Made by a program: the position numbers and the translations under genes. A DNA stretch of 64,000 bases from Pseudomonas chlororaphis. GTDB taxonomy: Bacteria; Pseudomonadota; Gammaproteobacteria; Pseudomonadales; Pseudomonadaceae. Location: positions 62,001-126,000 of the forward strand of contig NZ_MSCT01000025.1 of assembly GCF_001921865.1 (NCBI RefSeq), given 5' to 3'. How positions within the stretch are numbered: the first letter of the stretch is position 1; the number at the start of each line of letters is the position of its first letter. Shown in pieces: positions 35,053 to 43,256 of the stretch. The notes beneath the pieces were generated by a model. The model was not told where the DNA came from. It saw only the letters and a list, made by a program, of their open reading frames with translations, and did no database searches.

Positions 35053-35117
35053 CATCGCGAGCAAGCTCGCTCCTACAAAGAGTGTGCAATACCTGTAGGA
35101 GCGAGCTTGCTCGCGAA
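35053..35117. repeat. REPIN between rpoH and mtgA
   Basis: Inverted pair of canonical REPs (35053-35077 and 35093-35116), right after the rpoH terminator. Confidence 0.88.
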
Positions 35118-35128
35118 AAGAGTGCGGA

Positions 35129-35851
35129 TCACTGCGCCCACAGCGCCTTGCGCGAATCGTTCAGGCCGATCAGGTAACTGTCCCCGCCCAACTGGCTCAT
35201 CTGCCGACGGATCCAGCCGGCCCGCTGCGCGACGTAAACGCTGGGGTGGCTGGCGCTCCAGACCCGCGGGTTGGGCAGGACCGCGGCCAGCAGGCTGGCC
35301 TGTTGCCGCGACAGCGCGCCGGCGCTGACGCCGAAGTGATGCCGCGCCGCGGCCTCGGCGCCGAATACGCCTTCGTCCCACTCGACGCTGTTGAGATAGA
35401 CCTCGAGAATTCGCTGCTTGGGCCAGAAGATCTCGATCAGGCCGGTGAACCAGGCCTCCAGCCCTTTGCGCAGCCAACTGCGTCCGGACCACAGGAACAG
35501 GTTTTTCGCCACCTGCTGGCTCAAGGTGCTGGCGCCGCGAATCGAGCCGCCGCGCTCGTTATGGGCGAAGGCGGCCTGGATCGCGCCGATGTCGAAGCCC
35601 CAATGCTCGGGGAACTTCTGGTCTTCGCCGGCGATGACCGCCACCTTCAGGTCGTCGGAGATTTCGTCCCAGGGTTTCCAGCTGCGCTGCAGGTCGATGG
35701 GCTCGCCGTCTATCCAGGATTCGACCTTGCGTTCGACCATCAGGGCCGTGCCCGGAGGCGGCACGATGCGAAACAGCAGCACCAGCAAGACGCTGCCGAC
35801 CACGAACCAGAGCAGGGCTTTAGAGAAACGACGGAAAAGTAAACGCAGCAT
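35129..35851 (-). CDS. mtgA: monofunctional peptidoglycan glycosyltransferase MtgA
   Basis: A 240-residue GT51 glycosyltransferase with an N-terminal membrane anchor (about residues 10-30). Motif 1 is 'AGEDQKFPEHWGFD' with the catalytic Glu, motif 2 'RGASTLSQQVAKNLFLW', motif 3 'RKGLEAWFTGLIE', then 'KQRILEVYLNSVEWDEGVFG'. It polymerises lipid II glycan strands without a transpeptidase domain. The start at 35851 gives 'MLRLLFRRFSKALLWFVVG'. It is divergent from the DUF423 gene. Confidence 0.95.
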   Translation of the reverse strand: MLRLLFRRFSKALLWFVVGSVLLVLLFRIVPPPGTALMVERKVESWIDGEPIDLQRSWKPWDEISDDLKVAVIAGEDQKFPEHWGFDIGAIQAAFAHNERGGSIRGASTLSQQVAKNLFLWSGRSWLRKGLEAWFTGLIEIFWPKQRILEVYLNSVEWDEGVFGAEAAARHHFGVSAGALSRQQASLLAAVLPNPRVWSASHPSVYVAQRAGWIRRQMSQLGGDSYLIGLNDSRKALWAQ

Positions 35852-35924
35852 AGAGATGGCTTGGCCGAACCCGTTGAGCGGGCCATTATACAGACCCGCC
35901 CGACGATTCTGACTGGAGTTCCTC

Positions 35925-36296
35925 ATGCTGCGTGGCTTCCTGATGCTGGCCGCCTTTTTCGGTTTTACCGGCGTTGCCCTGGGGGCATTCGCCGCCCACG
36001 GCCTGAAAAATCGCCTGAGCGCCGAATACCTGGCAATTTTCCATACCGGCGTCACCTACCAGTTGGTGCACACCCTGGCGCTGCTGGGCGTGGCGTTGCT
36101 GGCCACGCAAATTCCCGGCCGCCTGGTGACCTGGGCCGGCGCTTCGTTTGCCCTCGGTATCCTGCTGTTTTCCGGCAGCCTCTATGTGCTGACCCTGAGC
36201 GGTATCGGCAAGCTGGGCATCATCACGCCCATCGGCGGCCTGGCCTTTCTCGTCGGTTGGTTGTGCCTGGGGCTCGCCGCCTGGCGGTTGAGCTGA
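35925..36296 (+). CDS. DUF423 small membrane protein (YgdD-like)
   Basis: A 123-residue protein with about four membrane helices. 'GFTGVALGAFAAHGLK' near the N-terminus and 'GVTYQLVHTLALL' are the DUF423 signature. A good GGAGTT ribosome-binding site precedes the ATG. Function unknown; it is a widespread inner-membrane family. Confidence 0.9.
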   Translation: MLRGFLMLAAFFGFTGVALGAFAAHGLKNRLSAEYLAIFHTGVTYQLVHTLALLGVALLATQIPGRLVTWAGASFALGILLFSGSLYVLTLSGIGKLGIITPIGGLAFLVGWLCLGLAAWRLS

Positions 36297-36314
36297 CCGC
36301 TTGACGCTTGTAGC

Positions 36315-36328
36315 TGACCTTTAGGTCA
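36315..36328. promoter_or_regulatory. palindrome TGACCT-TT-AGGTCA upstream of thiS
   Basis: A 6+2+6 palindrome that lies just upstream of TAGAAT (36338-36343), a possible -10 box for thiS. It could be an operator; the regulator is unknown. Confidence 0.35.
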
Positions 36329-36375
36329 TGATCGGGCTAGAATGCTGGCCCCTAAAAATGATGGCGGCATCCGGC

Positions 36376-36576
36376 ATGCGCATTCAGTTGAACGGCGAAT
36401 CCTTTGAACTGCCCGACGGCGAGACCGTCGCGGCCCTGCTGACCCGTCTGGACCTGACCGGACGCCGGATCGCGGTCGAGCTCAACCTGGATATCGTTCC
36501 ACGCAGCCAACATGCCGAGACCGCCCTCAGCGAAGGCGATCAGGTCGAAGTTGTCCACGCCATCGGCGGCGGCTAG
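36376..36576 (+). CDS. thiS: sulfur carrier protein ThiS
   Basis: A 66-residue ubiquitin-like protein ending in Gly-Gly after 'VEVVHAIGG', the site that is thiocarboxylated. 'MRIQLNGESFELPDGETVAALL' is the usual N-terminus, fixing the start at 36376 rather than further upstream. It donates sulfur to ThiG for the thiazole of thiamine. It is followed by thiG after 127 bp. Confidence 0.95.
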   Translation: MRIQLNGESFELPDGETVAALLTRLDLTGRRIAVELNLDIVPRSQHAETALSEGDQVEVVHAIGGG

Positions 36577-36703
36577 GCACTGGCCTCAAGCGCGCTGCCG
36601 ATCATCGCCGCAGCGCCCAGGTCCGGCCCCGGACCAAGGCCCGCCAGTACCTCGGGCCCGATAAAGAATTCTGCAAGAACCTCACCCCAACAGAGGATTT
36701 CCG

Positions 36704-37498
36704 ATGAGCAACGTTCGTAGTGACAAGCCTTTCGTCCTGGCCGGTCGGACGTACCAATCGCGTTTGCTGGTAGGTACCGGCAAGTACCGTGATATGGAAG
36801 AAACCCGCCTGGCCATCGAGGCCTCGGGCGCCGAGATCGTCACCGTCGCCGTGCGCCGGACCAATATCGGCCAGAACCCGGGCGAACCGAACCTGCTGGA
36901 TATCCTGCCGCCGGATCGCTACACCATCCTGCCGAACACCGCCGGTTGCTACGACGCGGTCGAGGCCGTGCGCACCTGCCGCCTGGCCCGCGAGCTGCTC
37001 GACGGCCACAACCTGGTGAAACTGGAAGTGCTGGCCGACCAGAAAACCCTGTTCCCCAACGTGCTGGAAACTCTCAAGGCCGCCGAAGTGCTGGTCAAGG
37101 AAGGTTTCGACGTGATGGTGTACACCAGCGACGACCCGATCATTGCTCGCCAACTGGCGGAAATGGGCTGCATCGCGGTCATGCCGCTGGCCGGCCTGAT
37201 CGGTACTGGCCTTGGGATCTGCAACCCGTACAACCTGCAGATCATCCTTGAAGAAGCCAAGGTCCCGGTGTTGGTGGATGCCGGTGTCGGCACCGCCTCC
37301 GACGCCACCATCGCCATGGAACTGGGCTGCGAGGCGGTGCTGATGAACTCGGCCATCGCTCACGCGCAACAACCGGTGCTGATGGCCGAAGCCATGAAGC
37401 ACGCCATTGTCGCAGGCCGCCTGGCGTACCTCGCCGGCCGCATGCCGAAGAAACTCTATGCCAGCGCCTCCTCGCCGCTGGATGGTCTGATCAAGTAA
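36704..37498 (+). CDS. thiG: thiazole synthase ThiG
   Basis: A 264-residue TIM-barrel enzyme forming the thiazole phosphate of thiamine from DXP, dehydroglycine and ThiS thiocarboxylate. 'FVLAGRTYQSRLLVGTGKYRD' opens the protein, and the imine-forming lysine is in 'LVKLEVLAD'. 'VLVDAGVGTASDATIAMELGC' near the C-terminus binds phosphate. Ribosome-binding region AGAGGA is upstream. It follows thiS and is 9 bp upstream of trmB. Confidence 0.97.
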   Translation: MSNVRSDKPFVLAGRTYQSRLLVGTGKYRDMEETRLAIEASGAEIVTVAVRRTNIGQNPGEPNLLDILPPDRYTILPNTAGCYDAVEAVRTCRLARELLDGHNLVKLEVLADQKTLFPNVLETLKAAEVLVKEGFDVMVYTSDDPIIARQLAEMGCIAVMPLAGLIGTGLGICNPYNLQIILEEAKVPVLVDAGVGTASDATIAMELGCEAVLMNSAIAHAQQPVLMAEAMKHAIVAGRLAYLAGRMPKKLYASASSPLDGLIK

Positions 37499-37507
37499 GA
37501 GCCATTG

Positions 37508-38233
37508 ATGACTGAATCGAACGACACGCCGCTCCAGCCGGAAGCGGGCGACGAGCGCCAACACCGCCGTATCAAGAGTTTCGTGATGCGCGCCGGGCGC
37601 ATGACCGAAGGCCAGCAGCGCGGCCTGGACCAGGGCACGCCGCTGTACGTGCTGCCCCTGGCCGACGCACCGGTGGATTACGACCAGGTGTTCGGCCGCT
37701 CGGCGCCGCGCTCCCTGGAAATCGGCTTCGGCATGGGGCATTCGCTGCTGGAAATGGCCGCGGCCGCGCCGGAGCAGGATTTCATCGGTGTGGAAGTGCA
37801 CCGTCCGGGTGTCGGCGCGCTGCTCAACGGCGTGCTGACCCAGGGCCTGACCAACCTGCGGGTCTACGATTGCGACGCGATCGAAGTGCTCAACCGCTGC
37901 ATCGCCGATAACAGCCTGGACCGCCTGATGCTGTTTTTCCCCGATCCGTGGCACAAGAGCCGGCACCACAAGCGGCGTATCGTCCAGGCGTCCTTCGCCG
38001 AGCTGGTGCGCAGCAAGCTGAAGGTCGGCGGCATTCTGCACATGGCCACCGACTGGGAGCCGTACGCCGAGTACATGCTGGAAGTGATGAATGTCGCACC
38101 GGGTTACCGCAACCTGGCCGAAGACGGCCAATGCGTGCCGCGCCCAGCCGAACGGCCGATCACCAAGTTCGAGCGCCGCGGCGAGCGTCTCGGCCATGGC
38201 GTGTGGGACCTGAAGTTCGAAAAGCAGGCTTGA
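37508..38233 (+). CDS. trmB: tRNA (guanine-N7-)-methyltransferase
   Basis: A 241-residue SAM methyltransferase forming m7G46 in tRNA. 'SLEIGFGMGHSLLEMA' is the SAM site, 'DFIGVEVHRPGVGALL' the acidic post-motif, and 'LMLFFPDPWHKSRHHKRRIVQ' the TrmB signature. The ATG at 37508 is preferred to a TTG one codon earlier. Confidence 0.96.
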   Translation: MTESNDTPLQPEAGDERQHRRIKSFVMRAGRMTEGQQRGLDQGTPLYVLPLADAPVDYDQVFGRSAPRSLEIGFGMGHSLLEMAAAAPEQDFIGVEVHRPGVGALLNGVLTQGLTNLRVYDCDAIEVLNRCIADNSLDRLMLFFPDPWHKSRHHKRRIVQASFAELVRSKLKVGGILHMATDWEPYAEYMLEVMNVAPGYRNLAEDGQCVPRPAERPITKFERRGERLGHGVWDLKFEKQA

Positions 38234-38292
38234 GCTGTAGCGAGCTTGTTTACGATCAACCGTCAGGCTGAAAGATAGCGGTAGTCGTTAAA

Positions 38293-38362
38293 CCGCTATC
38301 GCGAGCAAGCTTCGCTCCTACAGGGAATTCGCAGGTCTGTAGGAGCGAGCTTGCTCGCGATT
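38293..38362. repeat. REPIN between trmB and the DUF3392 gene
   Basis: Inverted pair (38297-38324 and 38336-38361). The left copy has the GCTTCGCTCC variant and the right copy the canonical core. Confidence 0.85.
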
Positions 38363-38379
38363 GGCCATTAAGGCCGGGA

Positions 38380-38703
38380 TCAGCGGCGGTCGGCGACCAC
38401 GCCGATCAGCACCAGCACCACCAGCAGCACGGGCGCCAGGCTGTAGTTGTTGAACTGGCTCAGCCCGCGGACGATCCACGGCGTGGCATAGATCAGCGCA
38501 GCGCCGCTGCCGATCATGCACAGCAACGCCATCATCGGTACGCGCAAGGCGCCGGCGAGGTTGCCCAGGCGTGCTTCGACCCAGCCTTTGATATCTGCGC
38601 CGAACAGCACCAGCAGGCAGCCCACCAGGGCCAGGGAGATTTCCGAAAGGTTGCTGCGGCTCCAGCGGGACACGGTGGCGAGCAGGTCGAGTATCAAATC
38701 CAT
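38380..38703 (-). CDS. DUF3392 small membrane protein
   Basis: A 107-residue protein with three membrane helices (about 22-40, 53-75, 88-104). It matches DUF3392 by the pattern 'LVGCLLVLFGADIKGWVEARLGNLAGALRVP'. Function unknown. It lies 22 bp downstream of hemW on the same strand, so it is probably read from the same transcript. Confidence 0.85.
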   Translation of the reverse strand: MDLILDLLATVSRWSRSNLSEISLALVGCLLVLFGADIKGWVEARLGNLAGALRVPMMALLCMIGSGAALIYATPWIVRGLSQFNNYSLAPVLLVVLVLIGVVADRR

Positions 38704-38725
38704 GCGTTTTCCCTTAGGGCTGAAA

Positions 38726-39928
38726 TCAGCTCAGAAATTTCTGCAGCAAGTCGTTGAGGAAGAGCTGTCCGCGCGCGGTGGCGGCCAGGCGTGACGGTTC
38801 GACCTGCAACAGGCCGCTTTGTTCGGCCTCGCGGCGACCTTCGGCGAGGCTGTCCAGGGGCAGCCCGGTGCGCTGCGGATACAGTCGCGCCTCGACGCCT
38901 TCGGTCAGGCGCAGGGCGTTCATCAGGAACTCGAACGGCAGCTCATCGTTAGTCAGGGCCTTTTCGCCGGCCTTGAAGCTTTTCGCCGGGTTGAGGTAGT
39001 CCTTGGGCAGGCGGGTCTTCCAGGTGCGCAGGATGCGCCCGTCCGGATGGCTGAGCTTGCCGTGGGCGCCGGCGCCGATACCGATGAAGTCGCCGAAACT
39101 CCAGTAGTTGAGGTTATGCCGCGCCGCGCGGCCGGGCTGGGCGTAGGCCGAGACTTCGTACTGGGCGTAACCGTGTTCGGCCAGCAGGGCCTGGCCGGCT
39201 TCCTGGATGTCCCACAGGGTGTCGTCTTCCGGCAGCGTCGGCGGCTGGTTCCAGAACACCGTATTGGGTTCCAGGGTCAGCTGGTACCAGGACAGGTGAG
39301 TCGGCTTCATTGCGATGGCCTGGCGCAGGTCGCCCAGGGCATCGTCCAGGGACTGATCCGGCAGGCCGTGCATCAGGTCCAGGTTGAAGTTGTCGAACCC
39401 GGCCTGGCGCGCCATGCCGGCGGCGCGCACGGCTTCGTCGCCGTTGTGGATGCGGCCCAGGGCCTTGAGTTTGTCTTCCTGGAAGCTCTGGATGCCGATC
39501 GACAAGCGATTGATGCCCAGGGCGCGATAGGCCGTGAATTTTTCCTGCTCGAAGGTCCCGGGGTTGGCTTCCAGGGTGATCTCGATGTCGGCGGCGAACG
39601 GGATGCGTTGCTCCACGCCCGCGAGCAGCCGGCCCAGGGCCAGGGCGCTGAACAGGCTCGGGGTGCCGCCGCCGAAGAAGATCGAGCTCAGCTCGCGGCC
39701 GTAGACGGCGGGCAGGTCCTGGTCGAGGTCGGCCAGCAGGGCGTCGACGTACTCCTCTTCCGGCAGCGTCGGGCTGGCGGCGTGGGAGTTGAAGTCGCAG
39801 TAAGGGCATTTGCGCACACACCACGGGATGTGGATGTACAACGCCAGGGGCGGCAACTGGGGCAGGGCCGCCCGGGGCGTTTGCGCGCCGCCGAGAATCA
39901 GCGGCGACGCGGACGAATCGATGGTCAT
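38726..39928 (-). CDS. hemW: radical SAM heme chaperone HemW
   Basis: A 400-residue radical SAM protein with the CX3CX2C cluster motif at C37, C41, C44 ('PWCVRKCPYCDFNSH') and the HemW marker 'HNLNYWSFGDFIGIGAGAH'. The latter distinguishes it from coproporphyrinogen oxidase HemN. It binds heme and delivers it to membrane acceptors. The start at 39928 ('MTIDSSASPL') overlaps the rdgB stop by 4 bp. Confidence 0.94.
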   Translation of the reverse strand: MTIDSSASPLILGGAQTPRAALPQLPPLALYIHIPWCVRKCPYCDFNSHAASPTLPEEEYVDALLADLDQDLPAVYGRELSSIFFGGGTPSLFSALALGRLLAGVEQRIPFAADIEITLEANPGTFEQEKFTAYRALGINRLSIGIQSFQEDKLKALGRIHNGDEAVRAAGMARQAGFDNFNLDLMHGLPDQSLDDALGDLRQAIAMKPTHLSWYQLTLEPNTVFWNQPPTLPEDDTLWDIQEAGQALLAEHGYAQYEVSAYAQPGRAARHNLNYWSFGDFIGIGAGAHGKLSHPDGRILRTWKTRLPKDYLNPAKSFKAGEKALTNDELPFEFLMNALRLTEGVEARLYPQRTGLPLDSLAEGRREAEQSGLLQVEPSRLAATARGQLFLNDLLQKFLS

Positions 39929-40521
39929 TGCAGGCCCAGGCGTTGTCGCAAGATGGCCATGGCGCGGGCGCGATGGCTGAGTTGGTTCTTTTGCGCCGGG
40001 TCCAGCTCGGCGCTGGAGCACTCGCGCTCCGGCACCCAGAACAGCGGGTCGTAGCCGAAACCGTGCTCGCCGCTGGCCGCCGTGAGAATGCGCCCGTGCC
40101 ACAGGCCTTCGCAGAGGATCGGCAGCGGGTCGTCGGCATGCCGCACCAGGGCCAGCACGCAGACGAACTGCGCGCCGCGCTCGGCTTCAGGCACGTCCTT
40201 CAGGGCCTCCAGCAGCTTGGCGTTGTTCGCCGCGTCGCCCTGGCCGTCGGCATAACGCGCCGAGTAAATGCCCGGCGCGCCGCCGAGGAAGTCCACCGCC
40301 AGGCCCGAGTCGTCGGCCAGGGCCGGCAGGCCGGAAATGCGCGCCGCGTTACGCGCCTTGAGGATGGCGTTCTCGACGAACGACAGGCCGGTTTCTTCCG
40401 GTTCGACGCTGCTGAACTCGCCGATCGAGCGCAGTTGCACCGAGCCGCCGAGCATGGCCTGGAGCTCTTTGAGTTTGCCGGCGTTATGGCTGGCCAGTAC
40501 GAGTTGGGTAAAAGTCATCAT
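39925..40521 (-). CDS. rdgB: dITP/XTP pyrophosphatase RdgB
   Basis: A 198-residue HAM1/RdgB nucleotide-cleaning enzyme. '[18 protein letters not shown]' is the N-terminal substrate loop, '[26 protein letters not shown]' type motif follows (here [11 protein letters not shown]), and '[13 protein letters not shown]' is the C-terminal signature. It removes dITP and XTP to prevent misincorporation. It overlaps hemW and the DUF4426 gene by 4 bp each. Confidence 0.97.
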   Translation of the reverse strand: [198 protein letters not shown]

Positions 40522-40952
40522 TCGCCGGGGAAAAGCTCTTGGTTGAAATTGATGGTGTTGATCGCGTCGCCGGTCTGCACCTTGATCTCGAAGGTGCGGG
40601 TTTCCTGCTGTTCCACCGGGTATTGGGCGATGTAGTAGACCGCGCCCTGTTCGGTGATCTGCTTGAATTTCAGCGGCACGGAATTGCTGGTCAGGTCCTT
40701 GACGGTGCCGGTGACCTGGGCGACCAGCGGCTTGCCGGCCTTGAGCACGGACACGTTGATCACGCCCTGGTTCTTGCTGCGCACCAGCTCCGCGGCCTTG
40801 GCGATATCCGGTTGCAGGAAGGTGGAGTTGAAGGTGTTGTAGTGCACGGTCACGTCACCGAACACTTCCTGGCGCTCGCCCTTGATGGCGTCGGCGGCCA
40901 TCGCCGATGCGCCGAGGCACGCTGCCAATAGAAAAGTAACCAAGCGACCCAT
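40518..40952 (-). CDS. DUF4426 secreted protein
   Basis: A 144-residue protein with an N-terminal signal peptide (cleavage expected after 'ASAMAADA') and a mature beta-rich domain ('HYNTFNSTFLQPDIAKAAELVRSKNQGVINVSVL'), the DUF4426 pattern. It is the upstream member of the rdgB-hemW unit and overlaps rdgB by 4 bp. Function unknown; it is periplasmic by signal peptide. Confidence 0.88.
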   Translation of the reverse strand: MGRLVTFLLAACLGASAMAADAIKGERQEVFGDVTVHYNTFNSTFLQPDIAKAAELVRSKNQGVINVSVLKAGKPLVAQVTGTVKDLTSNSVPLKFKQITEQGAVYYIAQYPVEQQETRTFEIKVQTGDAINTINFNQELFPGE

Positions 40953-40979
40953 GATCGTTCTCCTTGCTGTAAACCTGGT

Positions 40980-41600
40980 TTATACCGCGATCTGGTGGTC
41001 TTGCAGGCCGGGGCTGCTGACGCGGTAGATGCCGATCTCACCTAACAGATTAGGCCATAGCTTGCTGGCCCACCCGTGGCGGTGCTGTTGATCCACTGCA
41101 AGGCGATCGATGACCTTGGCTTCACGTTCGCGGCAAAGCTCTTCAAAGTCCTCGAAGGTGCAGAAGTGGATGTTCGGTGTGTTGTACCAGGTGTACGGCA
41201 GGAATTCGGAGACCGGCATGCGGCCCTTGCTGGCCAGGTACCAGCGGCAGCGCCAGTGGCCGAAGTTGGGGAACGTGATGATGCACTGGCGACCGACCCG
41301 GAGCATTTCGTCGAGGATCCGGTCCGGGTAGTGCACGGCTTGCAGGGCCTGGGTCATGACCACGATGTCGAAGCTGTTGCTGGCGAAGTTGCCCAGGCCC
41401 TTGTCCAGGTCCTGTTCGATGACGTTGATGCCCTTGGCCACGCACTCGGCGATGTTGTCCGCGTCGTTTTCCAGGCCGTAGCCGGTGACTTGCTTGTGGT
41501 CGCGCAGCCAGGTCAGCAGTTCGCCGTCGCCGCAGCCGAGGTCGAGCACGCGGCTGCCGGCGGGGATCCACTCCTGGATGATTTCCAGATCGGCTCTCAT
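40980..41600 (-). CDS. metW: methionine biosynthesis protein MetW (methyltransferase-like)
   Basis: A 206-residue class I methyltransferase-fold protein. 'WIPAGSRVLDLGCGDGELLTWL' is the SAM-like site, and 'NSFDIVVMTQALQAVHYPDRILDEMLRVG' is typical of MetW. It acts with MetX in homoserine activation in pseudomonads. It lies 10 bp downstream of metX on the same strand, as in the conserved metXW pair. Confidence 0.95.
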   Translation of the reverse strand: MRADLEIIQEWIPAGSRVLDLGCGDGELLTWLRDHKQVTGYGLENDADNIAECVAKGINVIEQDLDKGLGNFASNSFDIVVMTQALQAVHYPDRILDEMLRVGRQCIITFPNFGHWRCRWYLASKGRMPVSEFLPYTWYNTPNIHFCTFEDFEELCREREAKVIDRLAVDQQHRHGWASKLWPNLLGEIGIYRVSSPGLQDHQIAV

Positions 41601-41610
41601 GACGGGGTCC

Positions 41611-42750
41611 TCACAGCGAAATTCGGTTCATGTAGTTGCCGAACGCCTGCAAGTAACGCGGGATCGGAATCAGGAAGGCGTCGTGGCCCTGGGGGGCGTC
41701 GATTTCCAGGTAGCTGACGTCCTTGCGCGCGGCCATCAGGGCGTCCACCAGCTCCCGCGAACGGGCCGGGGAGAAACGCCAGTCGGTGGTGAAGGACATC
41801 ACGCAGAACTTGGCCGTGGCCCCTTCGAAGGTTTTCGCCAGGTTATTGTCGAAGTTCGCCGCCGGATCGAAGTAGTCCAGCGCCTTGGTCATCAGCAGGT
41901 AGGTGTTGGCGTCGAAACGCCCGGAGAACTCCTCGCCCTGGTAACGCAGGTAGCTTTCGACCTGGAACTCGACGCTGTGGAAGTCGTAGTTGAGCTTCTC
42001 GCTCTTCAGGCCGCGGCCGAATTTCTCGCCCATGGAGTCGTCGGACAGGTAGGTGATGTGCCCGACCATCCGCGCCAGCATCAGCCCGCGCTTGGGGATC
42101 ACGCCCTGTTCCTGGAACGAACCGCCGTGGAATTCGGGGTCGGTGAGGATGGCCTGGCGCGCCACTTCGTTGAAGGCGATGTTCTGCGCCGACAGTTTGG
42201 GCGCCGAGGCGATGGCCAGGCAATGACGTACCCGGTCGGGGTAGGTGATAGTCCATTGCAGGGCCTGCATGCCGCCCAGGCTGCCGCCGATTACCGCGGC
42301 CCACTGGTGGATGCCGAGGCGCTCGGCCAGGCGGGCCTGGCTGTGCACCCAGTCTTCCACGGTCAGCACCGGGAAATCGGCGCCGAACGGTTTGCCGGTG
42401 TCCGGGTTGATGCTGCTCGGGCCGGTGGAGCCGTTGCAGCCGCCGAGGTTGTTCAGGCTGACGACGAAGAACTTGCTGGTGTCGATCGGTTTGCCCGGGC
42501 CGATGCAGCTGTCCCACCAACCTGGCTTGCGGTCGTCGGCGCTGTGGTAGCCGGCGGCGTGGTGGTGGCCGGACAGGGCGTGGCAGATCAGCACGGCGTT
42601 GCTCGCCGTGGCGTTCAACTGGCCATAGGTTTCGTAGATCAGATCGTAGGCTGGCAGGGAGCGGCCGCAGGCCAGGGCCAGGGGCTCGCTGAAATGCGCC
42701 ACTTGCGGCGTCACCAGACCAACGGAATCGGCGGGAAAGGCAGTTGGCAT
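41611..42750 (-). CDS. metX: homoserine O-acyltransferase MetX (probably succinyl-specific)
   Basis: A 379-residue alpha/beta-hydrolase-fold acyltransferase. The nucleophile S157 lies in 'GGSLGGMQALQW', and the catalytic Asp/His come near the C-terminus ('GHDAFLIPIPRYLQAF'). 'NLGGCNGSTGPSSINPDTGKPFG' is the substrate-region signature. Family members in Pseudomonas use succinyl-CoA (MetXS); acetyl specificity cannot be excluded from sequence. It starts the metX-metW operon; no SAM riboswitch is visible upstream. Confidence 0.94.
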   Translation of the reverse strand: MPTAFPADSVGLVTPQVAHFSEPLALACGRSLPAYDLIYETYGQLNATASNAVLICHALSGHHHAAGYHSADDRKPGWWDSCIGPGKPIDTSKFFVVSLNNLGGCNGSTGPSSINPDTGKPFGADFPVLTVEDWVHSQARLAERLGIHQWAAVIGGSLGGMQALQWTITYPDRVRHCLAIASAPKLSAQNIAFNEVARQAILTDPEFHGGSFQEQGVIPKRGLMLARMVGHITYLSDDSMGEKFGRGLKSEKLNYDFHSVEFQVESYLRYQGEEFSGRFDANTYLLMTKALDYFDPAANFDNNLAKTFEGATAKFCVMSFTTDWRFSPARSRELVDALMAARKDVSYLEIDAPQGHDAFLIPIPRYLQAFGNYMNRISL

Positions 42751-42837
42751 CGACCCTGCTCTCGTTTAAATGAGGCGTAAGTCTAAAGACCGCTGCCCCC
42801 AGCGGCAAGCAAAGGCCAGCGTGGGTTGCCTCAATCG

Positions 42838-42942
42838 TTGTAGCCGCTGCCGAAGGCTGCGATCGACCGCGAAGCGGGCGCTGCTTTTGAGGGCCCCGGA
42901 AGGCCCTGCGGGCCTTGGCGCAGCCTTCGGCAGCGGCTACAA
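42838..42942. repeat. large inverted repeat of a second REP-like family
   Basis: A perfect 24-bp arm (42838-42861, TTGTAGCCGCTGCCGAAGG...) is matched by its complement at 42919-42942, with a 57-base GC-rich centre that has its own GGCCC/GGGCC hairpin. It lies between metX and yggU. A related single copy is at 52002-52044, and a half at 21156-21178. Confidence 0.85.
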
Positions 42943-42956
42943 AGAGCGGCGGCGCA

Positions 42957-43250
42957 TCAGGTCGGACGCACCAAGCCGGGCAGATCCGGGAGCTTCTTCG
43001 GCGCGCCGATCCGCACCCGTTTCTGCCGGTTCAGCTCGCCGCTGATCAGGCTCACCTGGCTCTTGGATACGCCAAAAGCCTTGGCCAGGAACGCCATCAG
43101 GTAGGCGTTGGCCTTGCCTTCGACCGGCGGTGCGGTGAGGCGGATCTTCAGGCGCTCGCCATGCAGCCCGGCGAAGTCATCGCTACGGGCCGCGGGTTGC
43201 AGGTGGCACTCCAGGACCAGGTCGTCGCCGTCCCAGCGAAAGTAGCTCAT
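42957..43250 (-). CDS. yggU: DUF167/YggU-family protein
   Basis: A 97-residue small protein with 'LECHLQPAARSDDFAGLHGERLKIRLTAPPVEGKANAYLMAFLAKAFGV', the DUF167 signature. Structure of the family is known, function is not. It is the last gene of the yggS-proC-yggT-yggU group, 6 bp after yggT. Confidence 0.92.
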   Translation of the reverse strand: MSYFRWDGDDLVLECHLQPAARSDDFAGLHGERLKIRLTAPPVEGKANAYLMAFLAKAFGVSKSQVSLISGELNRQKRVRIGAPKKLPDLPGLVRPT

Positions 43251-43256
43251 GACGGG

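Noticed and set aside
36297..36375. TPP riboswitch before thiS
   Set aside because: The interval is too short and lacks the CTGAGA and related core elements.
42751..42956. SAM riboswitch before metX
   Set aside because: Only a REP-like inverted repeat is there; no SAM-I or SAM-II type conserved core was seen.
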